A stretch of 64,000 nt of DNA from assembly GCF_000367525.1 (NCBI RefSeq), contig NZ_HF570956.1, forward strand, positions 543,488 through 607,487, in the 5' to 3' direction. The notes under the pieces were generated by a model. It was given only the letters and a program-made list of their open reading frames with translations. It did no database searches and was not told where the DNA came from. Below, in pieces: positions 1-9,363 of the stretch (position 1 is its first letter; each line of letters begins with the position of its first letter). The DNA is from Phycicoccus elongatus Lp2. GTDB taxonomy: Bacteria; Actinomycetota; Actinomycetes; Actinomycetales; Dermatophilaceae. The translations under genes and the position numbers were made by a program.

Positions 1-826
1 CTACATCCAGGCCAAGGGCAAGGTCTACGAGCGCACTGAGGTCGCGTGCATCTACAACGACCAGGACCCGACGACTCGGCGTCTCGTCGAGGAGGCGGAG
101 GTCCAGGAGGGGTGTCGCGCCATCGGTTTCACCCTCGGGGTCCCGGACCTGTCGATGCTCGGCGTCGTCGATGATGTCCTCGCCGATCGTGCGTTCGTCG
201 AGGAACGCCGCACCTCGGCCGCGGAACTGGCCACCCTGGACGACGTCCGTGGCGAAGCACCCACCTTGGCGCCGCATCAGGTGGCCAACGCCTTGGCCGC
301 GGCCGCTCTCGCGCGCGCCCACGGCATACCGCCGATCGCGGTACGTGACGGACTGCGGGCCTTCAGGCCCGAGCCGCACCGGATCGCCGAGGCCGGCATC
401 GTCGGCGGTGTTCGCTACATTGATGACTCCAAGGCCACGAACCCGCATGCCGCCTCGGCGAGCCTGGCCGCCTTCGCGTCGATCGTCTGGGTCGCCGGTG
501 GCCTGCTCAAGGGAGCCGAGGTCGACGAGCTCGTGCGCGAGCACGCAGATCGCTTGCGCGGGGTCGTGCTGATCGGCCAGGACCGCGCCAAGATCGCCGA
601 CGCGCTGGCCCGACACGCGCCCGATGTCCCGGTCGTCGACCTTGCCGCCACGGACACTGGAGCCATGGATCTCGTCGTTGCCCGGGCCGCAGACCTCGCC
701 CACGAGGGCGATGTCGTGTTGCTCGCGCCGGCCGCCGCATCCATGGACATGTTCGACAACTACGGTGCCCGTGGTGATGCCTTCGTGGCGGCCGTGCGCA
801 GGCTGGCCCGCGCGGCGGGGGAGTAG
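1..826 (+). CDS. murD: UDP-N-acetylmuramoylalanine--D-glutamate ligase, C-terminal part
   Basis: This is the 3' part of murD, cut by the window start and read in the frame beginning at base 2. MurD adds D-glutamate to UDP-MurNAc-L-Ala in the cytoplasm during peptidoglycan precursor synthesis. About 274 residues are visible: the end of the ATP-binding central domain and the C-terminal ligase domain. The DDSKATNPHA motif (bases about 422-451) is the conserved substrate and ATP contact segment of MurD. The stop lies 2 bp before ftsW, as expected in a dcw operon. The identity is secure; the start is outside the window. Confidence 0.95.
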   Translation, partial: YIQAKGKVYERTEVACIYNDQDPTTRRLVEEAEVQEGCRAIGFTLGVPDLSMLGVVDDVLADRAFVEERRTSAAELATLDDVRGEAPTLAPHQVANALAAAALARAHGIPPIAVRDGLRAFRPEPHRIAEAGIVGGVRYIDDSKATNPHAASASLAAFASIVWVAGGLLKGAEVDELVREHADRLRGVVLIGQDRAKIADALARHAPDVPVVDLAATDTGAMDLVVARAADLAHEGDVVLLAPAAASMDMFDNYGARGDAFVAAVRRLARAAGE

Positions 827-828
827 CC

Positions 829-2082
829 ATGACGAGCACGGCCGCCAAGGCTCGGGCGTCCGGCTCACGGTTCGCACGGGTTCGTCATTGGTTCGGGCGC
901 TTCGAGTCGCCGACCACGACCTACTACCTGCTGCTCGCGACGACCGCGATCCTGGTCGTCTTCGGTCTGATCATGGTGTTGTCGGCCTCCGCCATCACCT
1001 CGTTGACACAGAGCAAGTCCGGCTCGGCCTTCACCATCTTCCGCAGCCAGTTGCTCTATGCGGGCATCGGGACCGTGGGGCTGCTCATCGCGAGCCGGAT
1101 CGCCGTGCCCCTGTGGAAGAAGCTCGCCCTTCCCATCCTCGGGGGCGCTCTCGTCCTGCAGTTGCTCGTGGCCTTCATCGGCACCACCGTCAACGGCAAC
1201 CGCAACTGGCTCCGCTTCGGGCCGGTGTCGATCCAGCCCTCGGAGTTGGTCAAGTTCGGGTTGGTCCTCTTCGGGGCTCTGGCCCTGACGGCCAAACGCG
1301 ACAAACTCGGCCAGATCGGCCATGTCGTGGTCCCCTACCTCGTCCCCGGGGCCGCCATCGCGCTGGCCTTGGTGCTCCTCGGCGGCGACCTGGGCACCAG
1401 CATCATCCTCGCTGCCATCATCGCGGCCACCCTCTGGGCAGCCGGGGTCCCCTTGCGATGGTTCCTCGCCAGTGCCCTCGTCTTCGGTGTGATCGCCAGC
1501 GCGTTCGTCATCTCGAGTCCGAACCGGCTCGGCCGTTTCGACGTGTGGTTGGGTCGGGACACCGACATGTTCGGGGCAGCACGACAGCCCATGCAAGGCC
1601 GCTTCGCCCTCGCCGACGGTGGATGGTTCGGGCTCGGCCTGGGCGCCTCCCGCGAGAAATGGCAGTGGCTGTCCGAGCCGCACAACGACTTCATCTTCGC
1701 CATCATCGGTGAGGAACTCGGCCTACCGGGAACCCTGCTCATCCTGCTGCTCTTCGGCCTGCTCGCCTACGCCTGCTACCGCCTGGTGCTCCGCTCAAAG
1801 GACATGTTCGTCCGCCTCGCCACCGCGGGAGCCATGGCGTGGATCGTCGCTCAGGCGATGGTCAACATCGGGGCCGTCATCGGCCTGCTCCCGGTCATCG
1901 GGGTGCCGCTGCCGCTGGTGTCCTCGGGCGGTTCCTCCCTGATCACGACGATGGGCATCCTCGGGATGCTCATCGCCTTCGCGCGTCACGAACCTGACTG
2001 TGCCAAGCAATTGGCCGGCCGCCCCTCGATCCTGCGCCGCTCCGCCACGGTCGCGACCTCACGCGGGCGGCGATCGGAGTGA
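829..2082 (+). CDS. ftsW: Septal SEDS-family peptidoglycan glycosyltransferase FtsW
   Basis: 417 residues. FtsW is the integral membrane SEDS glycosyltransferase that polymerises lipid II at the septum with its cognate class B PBP. After a basic N-terminus there are about ten hydrophobic segments. The family motifs QPSELVK (mid-protein), SEPHNDFIFAIIGEE and the C-terminal PLPLVSSGGSS are all visible. The start codon follows murD by 2 bp, and the stop overlaps the murG start, indicating translational coupling. Its position between murD and murG separates it from RodA paralogues. Confidence 0.95.
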   Translation: MTSTAAKARASGSRFARVRHWFGRFESPTTTYYLLLATTAILVVFGLIMVLSASAITSLTQSKSGSAFTIFRSQLLYAGIGTVGLLIASRIAVPLWKKLALPILGGALVLQLLVAFIGTTVNGNRNWLRFGPVSIQPSELVKFGLVLFGALALTAKRDKLGQIGHVVVPYLVPGAAIALALVLLGGDLGTSIILAAIIAATLWAAGVPLRWFLASALVFGVIASAFVISSPNRLGRFDVWLGRDTDMFGAARQPMQGRFALADGGWFGLGLGASREKWQWLSEPHNDFIFAIIGEELGLPGTLLILLLFGLLAYACYRLVLRSKDMFVRLATAGAMAWIVAQAMVNIGAVIGLLPVIGVPLPLVSSGGSSLITTMGILGMLIAFARHEPDCAKQLAGRPSILRRSATVATSRGRRSE

Positions 2083-3194
2083 GCGCGGCCGGGATGACGG
2101 CGCGATCGGTGCTTCTCGCCGGAGGCGGAACCGCCGGACACGTCTCACCACTTCTGGCGCTGGCCGACTGCCTGCGCCGAGAGGACCCCACGGTGACCAT
2201 TGCGGCGCTGGGCACGGCCGAAGGTCTGGAGTCTCGACTCGTGCCCGGCCGTGGCTATGACCTGGCCCTGGTGCCCAAGGTGCCGTTACCCCGCAAGCCT
2301 TCGGCAGACCTGCTTCGACTGCCCCGAAACCTGGGGGCTGCCGTTCGTGCAGCAGCGACCGCGATCGAGGACATCGATGCCGACGTGGTTGTGGGGTTCG
2401 GCGGGTATGTCTCGACTCCCGCCTACCTTGCTGCTCGTCGCCGCGGCATACCGATCGTCGTCCACGAGCAGAACGCGCGACCCGGCATCGCCAACCGCCT
2501 CGGCGCCCGTTTCGCCACCCACGTGGCGGTCACCTTCCCCGACACGCCCCTCCCACGGGCGGTCGTCACCGGTATGCCGCTGCGCCGCGAGATCGCCCTC
2601 CTGGACCGGCCCGGGTTGCGCCCGAAGGCCTTGGCGCACTTCGGTCTCGACCCGCAATGGCCGACCGTTCTGGTCACGGGTGGGTCCTTGGGTGCAGCGC
2701 GGATCAACGCCGCGTTCGAAGCGTCGGTGAGCGCCCTGCGGGCGGCCGGCGTCCAGGTCCTCCACGTGACCGGTCAGGGCAAGGAGATCGAGGTTTCCGC
2801 CGCCCGCGATGGCGAACCGCCCTACGTCGTCGTGCCCTATGCCGACCGGATGGACCTGGCGTATGCCGCGGTCGACCTTGTCGTCGGGCGCGCCGGAGCC
2901 AACACGGTGTGTGAACTCACCGCGGTTGGGCTGCCCGCGGTCTATGTGCCCCTCCCGATCGGCAACGGCGAGCAGCGCTTGAACGTGAGCACTGTCGTCG
3001 CGGCCGGTGGCGGGATCCTCGTCGACGACGCAAGGATGACCGCAAATTGGGTGTGCGACAACCTTCCGTTGCTGCTGCGGGATTCCACTCGACTGGCCGC
3101 AATGGCCAGCGCGGCGGCCTCGGTGGGGGAGCGCGGTGGTGACCAATTGCTCGCCGATCTCGTTCACCGCGCGGCACGGACGGTGCGGCGCTGA
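2079..3194 (+). CDS. murG: UDP-N-acetylglucosamine transferase MurG (lipid II synthase)
   Basis: 371 residues. MurG transfers GlcNAc from UDP-GlcNAc to lipid I on the inner membrane face, making lipid II. The GT28 N-terminal glycine-rich motif GGGTAGHVSPLLAL is present near residue 12, and the donor-binding C-domain has TGGSLGA and GRAGANTVCEL. The GTG start at 2079 overlaps the ftsW stop (GTGA), giving coupled translation. The length is normal for the family. Confidence 0.95.
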   Translation: MSAAGMTARSVLLAGGGTAGHVSPLLALADCLRREDPTVTIAALGTAEGLESRLVPGRGYDLALVPKVPLPRKPSADLLRLPRNLGAAVRAAATAIEDIDADVVVGFGGYVSTPAYLAARRRGIPIVVHEQNARPGIANRLGARFATHVAVTFPDTPLPRAVVTGMPLRREIALLDRPGLRPKALAHFGLDPQWPTVLVTGGSLGAARINAAFEASVSALRAAGVQVLHVTGQGKEIEVSAARDGEPPYVVVPYADRMDLAYAAVDLVVGRAGANTVCELTAVGLPAVYVPLPIGNGEQRLNVSTVVAAGGGILVDDARMTANWVCDNLPLLLRDSTRLAAMASAAASVGERGGDQLLADLVHRAARTVRR

Positions 3195-3195
3195 C

Positions 3196-4617
3196 GTGAA
3201 CGGGATCAACGACCGCTTTGATTTCTCGGGTGTGCCACCGCGGGTGGAGGACCTCGGGACCGTGCACCTCATCGCCATCGGGGGCGCGGGGATGTCCGCC
3301 GTGGCGCGTCTGCTGATGGCCCGCGGTATCCCGGTGCAGGGTTCCGATGCCAAGGACTCGCCCCTGCTGCGTGCCCTTGCCGCCGAGGGAGCCCGAGTGT
3401 GGGTGGGACACGACCGGCGTCACCTCGAGGGAGCCGACACGGTTGTCATCTCGAGCGCCATCAGGGACTCGAACCCTGAACTCTCACAGGCCAAATCGCA
3501 AGGTCTCAGGATCATGCACCGAAGCCAGGCCTTGGCGGCGACGGCCTGGGACCAGGTGCGGCTCGCCGTGGCGGGGGCGAACGGCAAGACCACGACGACC
3601 TCTCTCCTGATCGCCGCCCTCGATGGGGCCGGCGCATCCCCGTCGTTCGCCTCGGGTGGGGAACTCGCAGACCGAGGCACCAATGCGGACTGGCACGCCG
3701 ACTCGCCCTTCGTGATCGAAGCGGACGAGAGCGACGGCAGCTTCCTTGTCTATCACCCCCACGTGGCGGCGATCACGAACGTGCAACCGGACCACCTTGA
3801 CTTCTATGGAACCTTCGACAACGTCCGCGCCGCGTATGCCGCGTTCGCGGCGACCGTGCCCCCCGGTGGGCTCGTCGTGGCCTGCGCAGACGACGAGGGA
3901 TCGAATGCGCTGGCGGCGCAGGTGTCGGACCGGCGGGTCCTCACCTATGGTCATGCCCTGCACGCGGACCTGGTCATCCTCGAGTCGGCGTTGGCGAGCA
4001 CGGGAAGCACCACGACGTTCCGTGACCCGGGTGGAGTGGAACGCACGATGACCCTGGCGGTGCCGGGCGCCCACAACGTGCTCAATGCCTGCGCGGCATA
4101 CCTCTGCGCGACGGAGGGAGTTGGCGCCCACCCCGACGGTGTAATCGCGGGACTTGCGCGCTTTGCCGGCGCACGACGCCGATTCGAGGTGATCGGTGAG
4201 GCTGGTGGGATCACGGTCGTCGACGACTATGCCCACAACGCCGGCAAGGTGGAGGCTGTGGTCGCGACCGCGACCAAGATCGCTCACGACCGTGGCGGTC
4301 GATTGATTGCCATCTTCCAGCCCCATCTCTACAGCCGGACCAGGGATTTCGCCGAGGGCTTCGCCGCCGGGTTGGCGCCTGCCGATGAGATCGCCCTGCT
4401 CGACATCTACGGCGCGCGGGAGGAGCCGATCCCCGGGGTGGACTCACGGCTCATCGCCGACCGGCTGGCGGGGCGAGCTGACGTCCTGTCGCCGGACGCG
4501 GCCGTCGAGTGGGTCGCGAGCATCGCGAAGCCGGGTGACGTCGTCCTCACCATCGGCGCCGGTGACATCACAGTGATTGCGCCGCACATCCTCGAGCGAT
4601 TGGGGTCGCGCCGATGA
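3196..4617 (+). CDS. murC: UDP-N-acetylmuramate--L-alanine ligase MurC
   Basis: 473 residues from the GTG at 3196, one base after the murG stop. An upstream in-frame start inside murG (3136) exists but would add non-homologous residues, so 3196 is preferred. MurC attaches L-Ala to UDP-MurNAc with ATP. Visible are the N-terminal nucleotide-sugar motif (IAIGGAGMSAVA), the Mur-ligase P-loop GANGKTTTT near residue 127, the central EADESDGSF motif and the DDYAHN motif of the C-terminal domain. It lies in the dcw operon between murG and ftsQ. Confidence 0.95.
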   Translation: MNGINDRFDFSGVPPRVEDLGTVHLIAIGGAGMSAVARLLMARGIPVQGSDAKDSPLLRALAAEGARVWVGHDRRHLEGADTVVISSAIRDSNPELSQAKSQGLRIMHRSQALAATAWDQVRLAVAGANGKTTTTSLLIAALDGAGASPSFASGGELADRGTNADWHADSPFVIEADESDGSFLVYHPHVAAITNVQPDHLDFYGTFDNVRAAYAAFAATVPPGGLVVACADDEGSNALAAQVSDRRVLTYGHALHADLVILESALASTGSTTTFRDPGGVERTMTLAVPGAHNVLNACAAYLCATEGVGAHPDGVIAGLARFAGARRRFEVIGEAGGITVVDDYAHNAGKVEAVVATATKIAHDRGGRLIAIFQPHLYSRTRDFAEGFAAGLAPADEIALLDIYGAREEPIPGVDSRLIADRLAGRADVLSPDAAVEWVASIAKPGDVVLTIGAGDITVIAPHILERLGSRR

Positions 4618-5393
4618 CCTCGGGGACCGAGGCTCGTTCCCGCCCGCTGGGCGAAGGAGTGCGTGCACACGCCGAACGCGCCAGCAGTGTCGACCGCTTC
4701 GCAGCCCGAGCCAGGGCCCGCCGACGAGCCCCGTGGCGCCGTGTCCTGATCGGCCTGCTTGCCGCAGCGATCATGGCCGGGGTCATCTGGCTGCTGTGGT
4801 TCAGCCCGTACGTCGTCGTCCGCGACGTGCACGTCGAGGGCGTCGGGGGCGAGGAGGCCGCGGCTGTGGAGAACGTGGCCAAGGTGCCGCTGGGGCAGCC
4901 GATGATGCAGGTGGACACCGGAGCCATCACCGACCGGGTCAGGGGTCGACTGACCGTCGCGGAAGCTCGAACGAGCCGGTCGTGGCCGGCCACCATCACG
5001 ATCACGGTGCGGCCTCGCACGCCCGCTCTTGTGCTCAAGAACTCTCAGGGTCAACTAGAGGTTGTCGATGCCACCGGGGTGGCCTACGACCAGGTGGGCG
5101 CACCACCGGCCGGTGTCCCGCTGGTGACCGCCAGCTCGGATGCGGGATCCTCCAAGGACGCCCTGAAAGCTGCCCTCTCGCTGATCCGTGCACTGCCGGC
5201 TGACCTGGCGGACCAGATCACGACGATCTCCGTGAGCAGCGCCAACCTCGTGACCTTCAAGCTCGGTGAGGTCGACGTCGTCTGGGGTGGAGCGGACCAG
5301 CCGACCCGCAAGGTCGCGATCCTGCGCGCGCTGCTCAAGACAGGCCCGACGGCGATCGACGTGAGCGCACCGGACACCCCGGTCACCCGCTGA
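4614..5393 (+). CDS. ftsQ: Cell division protein FtsQ
   Basis: 259 residues. FtsQ is a bitopic membrane protein of the FtsQLB subcomplex, which links the early Z-ring to FtsW/FtsI. A basic cytoplasmic N-terminus of about 45 residues is followed by one membrane segment (about residues 46-65, ending LLWFSPYVVV). After it come a POTRA-like region, starting VRDVHVEGV, and the FtsQ beta domain. The ATG overlaps the murC stop (ATGA). Sequence conservation is low, as is usual for FtsQ, but order and topology fit. Confidence 0.9.
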   Translation: MTSGTEARSRPLGEGVRAHAERASSVDRFAARARARRRAPWRRVLIGLLAAAIMAGVIWLLWFSPYVVVRDVHVEGVGGEEAAAVENVAKVPLGQPMMQVDTGAITDRVRGRLTVAEARTSRSWPATITITVRPRTPALVLKNSQGQLEVVDATGVAYDQVGAPPAGVPLVTASSDAGSSKDALKAALSLIRALPADLADQITTISVSSANLVTFKLGEVDVVWGGADQPTRKVAILRALLKTGPTAIDVSAPDTPVTR

Positions 5394-5478
5394 GTTGCGG
5401 GCGAGATCTGTTCCGGGTGGGACACATCACGCAGCCGCCCATAGCCATACCTGTGGTTGCGGGCGAGATCTGTTCCGG
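5394..5478 (+). repeat. Two 23-bp direct repeats in the ftsQ-ftsZ spacer
   Basis: An identical 23-base segment lies at 5394-5416 (beginning inside the last bases after the ftsQ stop) and 5456-5478, 62 bp apart start to start. Its core is GGGCGAGATCTGTTCC. Both copies lie upstream of the ftsZ promoter. They may be binding sites for a division regulator or copies of a dispersed intergenic repeat; the sequence alone does not say which. Confidence 0.7.
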
Positions 5479-5606
5479 CGTGTGCTGTTGCCCCGTGGAC
5501 GTGATCCGGGCGATGGGGCGGGTGGGGTTGGGGAGACTGTTGAGGCGAACTGGTGAGCAATAGCGCGAGATTTCTCGGATCGGTTGGCGACACGCCGTAG
5601 CCCTCG

Positions 5607-5635
5607 TTGCTTGCCCTGTGCTCGCCGCCTAGCGT
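5607..5635 (+). promoter_or_regulatory. Probable ftsZ promoter
   Basis: TTGCTT at 5607-5612 and TAGCGT at 5630-5635 are separated by exactly 17 bp, a good actinobacterial sigma-70 promoter. It would start transcription near 5642, leaving a leader of about 70 nt before the ftsZ start. The 5394-5713 spacer contains no gene. Confidence 0.55.
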
Positions 5636-5713
5636 CATCCCGACGGAGCCGTGACCGAACTGTTACCGTCAAGTGAAGATCGAGACTTGGATATCCAACG
5701 AGAGGCCCCGACC

Positions 5714-6961
5714 GTGGCAACACCCCAGAACTATTTGGCCGTCATCAAGGTCGTCGGCGTCGGCGGCGGCGGTGTGAACGCCATCAACCGCATGATCGAG
5801 GTCGGTCTCAAGGGCGTCGAGTTCATCGCGATCAACACCGACGCCCAGGCTCTGTTGATGAGCGACGCCGACGTCAAGCTCGACGTGGGCCGCGAGCTCA
5901 CCCGCGGGCTCGGAGCCGGGGCTGACCCCGAGGTCGGGAAGAAGGCCGCCGAGGACCACGCCGAGGAGATCGAAGAGGTCCTCAAGGGGGCCGACATGGT
6001 CTTCGTCACCGCCGGCGAGGGTGGCGGCACCGGGACCGGTGGCGCGCCTGTTGTGGCCAAGATCGCCAAGAATCTCGGCGCCCTGACGATCGGCGTGGTC
6101 ACCCGCCCCTTCACCTTCGAGGGTCGTCGCCGGGCCAACCAGGCCGAGACCGGCATCGGAGCGTTGCGCGAAGAGGTGGACACCCTCATCGTCATCCCCA
6201 ACGACCGACTGCTCTCCATCAGCGATCGCAGCGTCTCGATGATGGATGCCTTCCGGAGCGCTGACCAGGTGCTGCTCTCAGGTGTCCAGGGCATCACCGA
6301 CCTGATCACGACGCCCGGACTGATCAACCTCGACTTCGCCGACGTCAAGTCGGTCATGCAGGGTGCGGGCTCGGCGCTCATGGGCATCGGCTCGGCCCGC
6401 GGCGAGGACCGCGCCATCCAGGCGGCCGAATTGGCCATCTCCAGCCCCCTGCTCGAGGCGAGCATCGACGGCGCTCACGGTGTGCTGCTCTCGGTCCAGG
6501 GCGGCAGCGACCTCGGTCTCTACGAGATCAACGAGGCCGCCAAGCTGGTCCAGGAAGCGGCGCACCCGGAGGCCAACATCATCTTCGGTGCGGTCATCGA
6601 CGACGCCCTCGGCGACGAGGTGCGCGTGACGGTGATTGCCGCCGGCTTCGATGGGGGCACACCCAATCGCCGCGAGGACGGTCGGGCACTCGGCTCGATC
6701 CAGTCGCGCACGACCTCCCCGGCCCCGACCTCGGCGACACAGGGCGGGTCTTCACTGAACACGGCGCCCGCGACTCGACCCGACGCAGCCGACAACGCCA
6801 CGTCCTCGCCGTCCACGGCTGCCCCGACGGCCGGGAGCTCCGAGACCCAGCCTCGTCACGCAGGGGAGCCGGGCGCACCCGCGCAACCGCGGCAGGTCCC
6901 ACCGCGCACCGTGACCTTCGAGGACGGCGACGACCTGGACGTCCCCGACTTCCTCAAGTGA
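5714..6961 (+). CDS. ftsZ: Cell division protein FtsZ
   Basis: 415 residues from the GTG at 5714. Upstream GTG 5651 would add 21 residues unlike FtsZ, whereas the residues [15 protein letters not shown] at 5714 are the actinobacterial FtsZ N-terminus, with CGAGAGG as ribosome site. FtsZ is the tubulin-like GTPase that builds the Z-ring. The nucleotide-binding [10 protein letters not shown] and the tubulin signature [10 protein letters not shown] are intact. A long Ala/Thr/Ser/Pro-rich linker (about residues 320-400) leads to the C-terminal peptide DLDVPDFLK, which binds SepF and FtsW. It is monocistronic by context: own promoter upstream and a strong hairpin downstream. Confidence 0.97.
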   Translation: MATPQNYLAVIKVVGVGGGGVNAINRMIEVGLKGVEFIAINTDAQALLMSDADVKLDVGRELTRGLGAGADPEVGKKAAEDHAEEIEEVLKGADMVFVTAGEGGGTGTGGAPVVAKIAKNLGALTIGVVTRPFTFEGRRRANQAETGIGALREEVDTLIVIPNDRLLSISDRSVSMMDAFRSADQVLLSGVQGITDLITTPGLINLDFADVKSVMQGAGSALMGIGSARGEDRAIQAAELAISSPLLEASIDGAHGVLLSVQGGSDLGLYEINEAAKLVQEAAHPEANIIFGAVIDDALGDEVRVTVIAAGFDGGTPNRREDGRALGSIQSRTTSPAPTSATQGGSSLNTAPATRPDAADNATSSPSTAAPTAGSSETQPRHAGEPGAPAQPRQVPPRTVTFEDGDDLDVPDFLK

Positions 6962-6999
6962 AACCAGGTACCTGATCGCAAGATCGGACACATCCACCA

Positions 7000-7035
7000 G
7001 AGGCGGGGTGGGCGAGTCATCGCCCACCCCGCCTC
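7000..7035 (+). terminator. ftsZ terminator hairpin
   Basis: A perfect 16-bp inverted repeat, GAGGCGGGGTGGGCGA at 7000-7015 and its complement at 7020-7035, encloses the loop GTCA. It lies 38 bp after the ftsZ stop. It also covers an in-frame upstream start of pgeF (7008), which argues against that start. Confidence 0.85.
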
Positions 7036-7040
7036 GCGTC

Positions 7041-7046
7041 TACGGT
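7041..7046 (+). promoter_or_regulatory. -10 element for leaderless pgeF
   Basis: TACGGT ends 6 nt before the GTG at 7053, the spacing expected when transcription begins at the start codon. It supports the 7053 start. Confidence 0.5.
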
Positions 7047-7052
7047 GGAGGC

Positions 7053-7766
7053 GTGTTCCATTGGCGCGACGACAGTGAGGGGCTGACCCGTGCCTTCACC
7101 AGCAGGAGCGGGGGAGTCAGCGCTGCCCCCTATGACTCGCTCAATCTGGGGTCGCGCGTTGGTGACGACCCGGCCGATGTGACGGAGAACCGGAACCGGG
7201 TCGCGTCCGCCTTGGGAGTACCGGCCGTGGCCTTCATGAACCAGTGTCATGGAGCGGACGTGGCCGTCATCGAGGCGGTGCCGGATTGCACCCCCGATGC
7301 CGATGCACTTGTCACGCTCACCCCCGGGCTGGCGCTGGCGGCCCTCGTCGCCGATTGCACGCCCGTCCTGCTCTGGGATGTGGCGGGGCCGGCTGTGGCC
7401 GCCGTCCATGCGGGCCGCCCCGGGATGATGAAAGGTGTTGTCGGACAGGTGGTTTCGACGATGCGCGACCTCGGTGCCCAGAGCATCAGTGCGGTCGTCG
7501 GGCCGTCGGTGTGCAGTCGCTGCTACGAAGTACCGCTCGAGCTGCGCGAGGAGGCCGCCTCTGTCACTCCCGAGTCCAGGGCCGTGAGCTGGACGGGGAC
7601 CCCAGCCATCGACGTGGCTGGCGGTGTTGTCGCCCAGTTGCACGACCTCCATGTCGACATCTCATGGGTTGCAGGTTGTGCGCGCGAGGATCTTCGCCTG
7701 TTCTCGCATCGTCGCGACGGTGTCACCGGCAGATTCGGTGGCTTCATCGTGCGGAAGGCACCGTGA
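7053..7766 (+). CDS. pgeF: Purine nucleoside phosphorylase of the YfiH/LACC1 (laccase-domain) family
   Basis: 237 residues from GTG 7053, chosen because the earlier in-frame start lies inside the ftsZ terminator. The family (YfiH, LACC1, 'polyphenol oxidase') acts on purine nucleosides and methylthioadenosine and can influence peptidoglycan editing. The zinc ligands are visible in order: His in NQCHGADV, Cys in VADCTPVLL and His in AAVHAGRPG. The last motif has RPG where many homologues have WRG. It overlaps the yggS start by one base (TGATG) and sits in the usual ftsZ-pgeF-yggS-sepF order. Confidence 0.9.
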   Translation: MFHWRDDSEGLTRAFTSRSGGVSAAPYDSLNLGSRVGDDPADVTENRNRVASALGVPAVAFMNQCHGADVAVIEAVPDCTPDADALVTLTPGLALAALVADCTPVLLWDVAGPAVAAVHAGRPGMMKGVVGQVVSTMRDLGAQSISAVVGPSVCSRCYEVPLELREEAASVTPESRAVSWTGTPAIDVAGGVVAQLHDLHVDISWVAGCAREDLRLFSHRRDGVTGRFGGFIVRKAP

Positions 7767-8452
7767 TGTCGCGCGCGCAGGAATTGCGCGACAACCTTGC
7801 CCGAGTGCTCCAGCGGATCGACGAGGCACGCTCGGCCGCTGAGCGGGCCGATCCGGTCTCGTTGATCGTCGTGACCAAGCGGTTCCCGGTGAGCGACATC
7901 ACGATCCTGCGTGAGTTAGGGGTCACCGACATCGGGGAGAACAAGGAGCAGGAACTGCGCGCCAAGGCGGCCGAGTGGGACGGCGAAGCGCACCCTCGCG
8001 TCCACTTCATCGGACAACTCCAGAGCAACAAGGCGGCGGCCGTGGCGCGCGCGGCCGATGTGGTCCATTCCCTCGACCGGTCCAAACTGGTCCGTGCGTT
8101 GGCGCGGGTTGATCGCGTCGACCCCCTCGAGGTCCTCGTCCAGGTCTGCCTCGACGCTGAGCCCGGCAGGGGTGGTGTGGCACCCGCCGGCCTCGACGAT
8201 CTGGTCGACGAGGTGGCGGCCGAGCCTGCCCTGCGCCTTCGGGGACTGATGGCGGTGGCCCCGCTCGGTGGCGACCCCGAGGTCGCGTTCGCCCGCCTGG
8301 CCGACCTCCACGCCGGCGTGCTCGAGCGGCATACCGAGGCGACGTGGTTGTCCGCAGGGATGAGTGGGGATCTCGAGGCGGCGGTGCGGCACGGCGCGAC
8401 ACACCTGCGTGTCGGGACCGCAATCCTCGGTTCTCGTCCGTCACTTGGGTAA
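7766..8452 (+). CDS. PLP homeostasis protein, YggS/PROSC family
   Basis: 228 residues. This is a TIM-barrel, pyridoxal-phosphate-binding protein with no known catalytic turnover. It buffers PLP and affects amino-acid balance. The PLP-binding lysine lies in LIVVTKRFP near residue 37, and the family motifs GENKEQEL and [10 protein letters not shown] are present. The ATG at 7766 overlaps the pgeF stop. Longer upstream readings in this frame lie antiparallel to pgeF content and are rejected. It belongs to the conserved ftsZ-downstream operon. Confidence 0.92.
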   Translation: MSRAQELRDNLARVLQRIDEARSAAERADPVSLIVVTKRFPVSDITILRELGVTDIGENKEQELRAKAAEWDGEAHPRVHFIGQLQSNKAAAVARAADVVHSLDRSKLVRALARVDRVDPLEVLVQVCLDAEPGRGGVAPAGLDDLVDEVAAEPALRLRGLMAVAPLGGDPEVAFARLADLHAGVLERHTEATWLSAGMSGDLEAAVRHGATHLRVGTAILGSRPSLG

Positions 8453-8511
8453 CTTCGAACGCGACAGGACGGCCAGCTGACTCAAGGGCCACCGCAAGCG
8501 AAGGAGTTCCA

Positions 8512-8970
8512 ATGAGCGGCGCGCTCCGCAAGACGATGGTCTACCTCGGCTTGGCCGAGGACCAGGGTCGGCATGACTACGACTATGACGGCCACTACGA
8601 AGAGCACTATGACGATGCGCCAGCTGCTCCCGTGACCTCGATCGACTCACACCGTCCCGTCGCGTCGGTCGTTCGTCAGCACGCCGGGCTGGGGGTCTCG
8701 CGGATCACGACCATTCACCCGCGCACCTACAACGAGGCCAAGACGATCGGTGAGAACTTCCGGGAGGGCGTGCCGGTCATCATGAACCTCACCGACATGG
8801 ACGACGCCGACGCCAAGCGTCTCGTGGACTTCGCCGCCGGTTTGGTCTTCGGTCTGCATGGCTCGATCGAGCGGGTCACGAGCAAGGTCTTCCTTCTCTC
8901 GCCGGAGACCCTCGAGGTCAACGCGGAGGAGTATGCCGCACCCAACCGTCCGCTCTTCAACCAGAGCTGA
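8512..8970 (+). CDS. sepF: Z-ring membrane anchor SepF
   Basis: 152 residues. SepF has an amphipathic N-terminus ([17 protein letters not shown]) for membrane binding, an acidic Tyr/Asp-rich linker (residues about 20-45), and a globular C-domain ([23 protein letters not shown]) that binds the FtsZ tail. In actinobacteria lacking FtsA it is the main FtsZ membrane tether. A good ribosome site, AAGGAG, stands at 8501-8506. Confidence 0.95.
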   Translation: MSGALRKTMVYLGLAEDQGRHDYDYDGHYEEHYDDAPAAPVTSIDSHRPVASVVRQHAGLGVSRITTIHPRTYNEAKTIGENFREGVPVIMNLTDMDDADAKRLVDFAAGLVFGLHGSIERVTSKVFLLSPETLEVNAEEYAAPNRPLFNQS

Positions 8971-9017
8971 GGCCTCCCGCTCAGGGAATCCCCAGTTCCA
9001 CTGGTGAGACTGTCGAC

Positions 9018-9293
9018 ATGTATGCCGTCCGCCAACTCCTCCACCTGATCGTCTGGGTCTACCTTCTGGTTGTCTTCGGGCGGCTGATCCTGGACTGGAT
9101 CCGGGTCTTCGCCCGCGACTGGCGACCCAAGGGCGTGATGCTGGTGGTCGCCGAGACCGTCTACACCCTGACGGACCCGCCGCTGCGGGCCCTGCGCAAG
9201 GTGGTGCCGCCCTTGCGGATCGGGGGGGTGGCCCTCGACCTGGCATTCCTGCTGTTGGTGGTCGTGCTCTACGTTCTGCTCGCGATCCTCTAG
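9018..9293 (+). CDS. YggT family integral membrane protein
   Basis: 91 residues with two hydrophobic segments (about residues 3-24 and 70-90) separated by a short soluble stretch containing DPPLRALRKVVPP, the typical YggT proline-rich signature. Its biochemical role is not established. It is regularly encoded between sepF and divIVA/wag31, as here, which suggests a link to polar or septal growth. The ATG lies 47 bp after the sepF stop without a strong ribosome site. Confidence 0.85.
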   Translation: MYAVRQLLHLIVWVYLLVVFGRLILDWIRVFARDWRPKGVMLVVAETVYTLTDPPLRALRKVVPPLRIGGVALDLAFLLLVVVLYVLLAIL

Positions 9294-9363
9294 GCTTGCT
9301 CTCCGGGCCCCACCTGTCACATGGTGGCCCACCCACATCAACAGGCCTGAATGAGGAGTTGAG

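Noticed and set aside
3136..3195. Upstream murC start within murG
   Set aside because: It would add 20 residues unlike MurC; GTG 3196 directly after the murG stop fits the dcw operon.
5651..5713. Upstream ftsZ start at GTG 5651
   Set aside because: The extra 21 residues are not FtsZ-like, and GTG 5714 gives the conserved N-terminus with a ribosome site.
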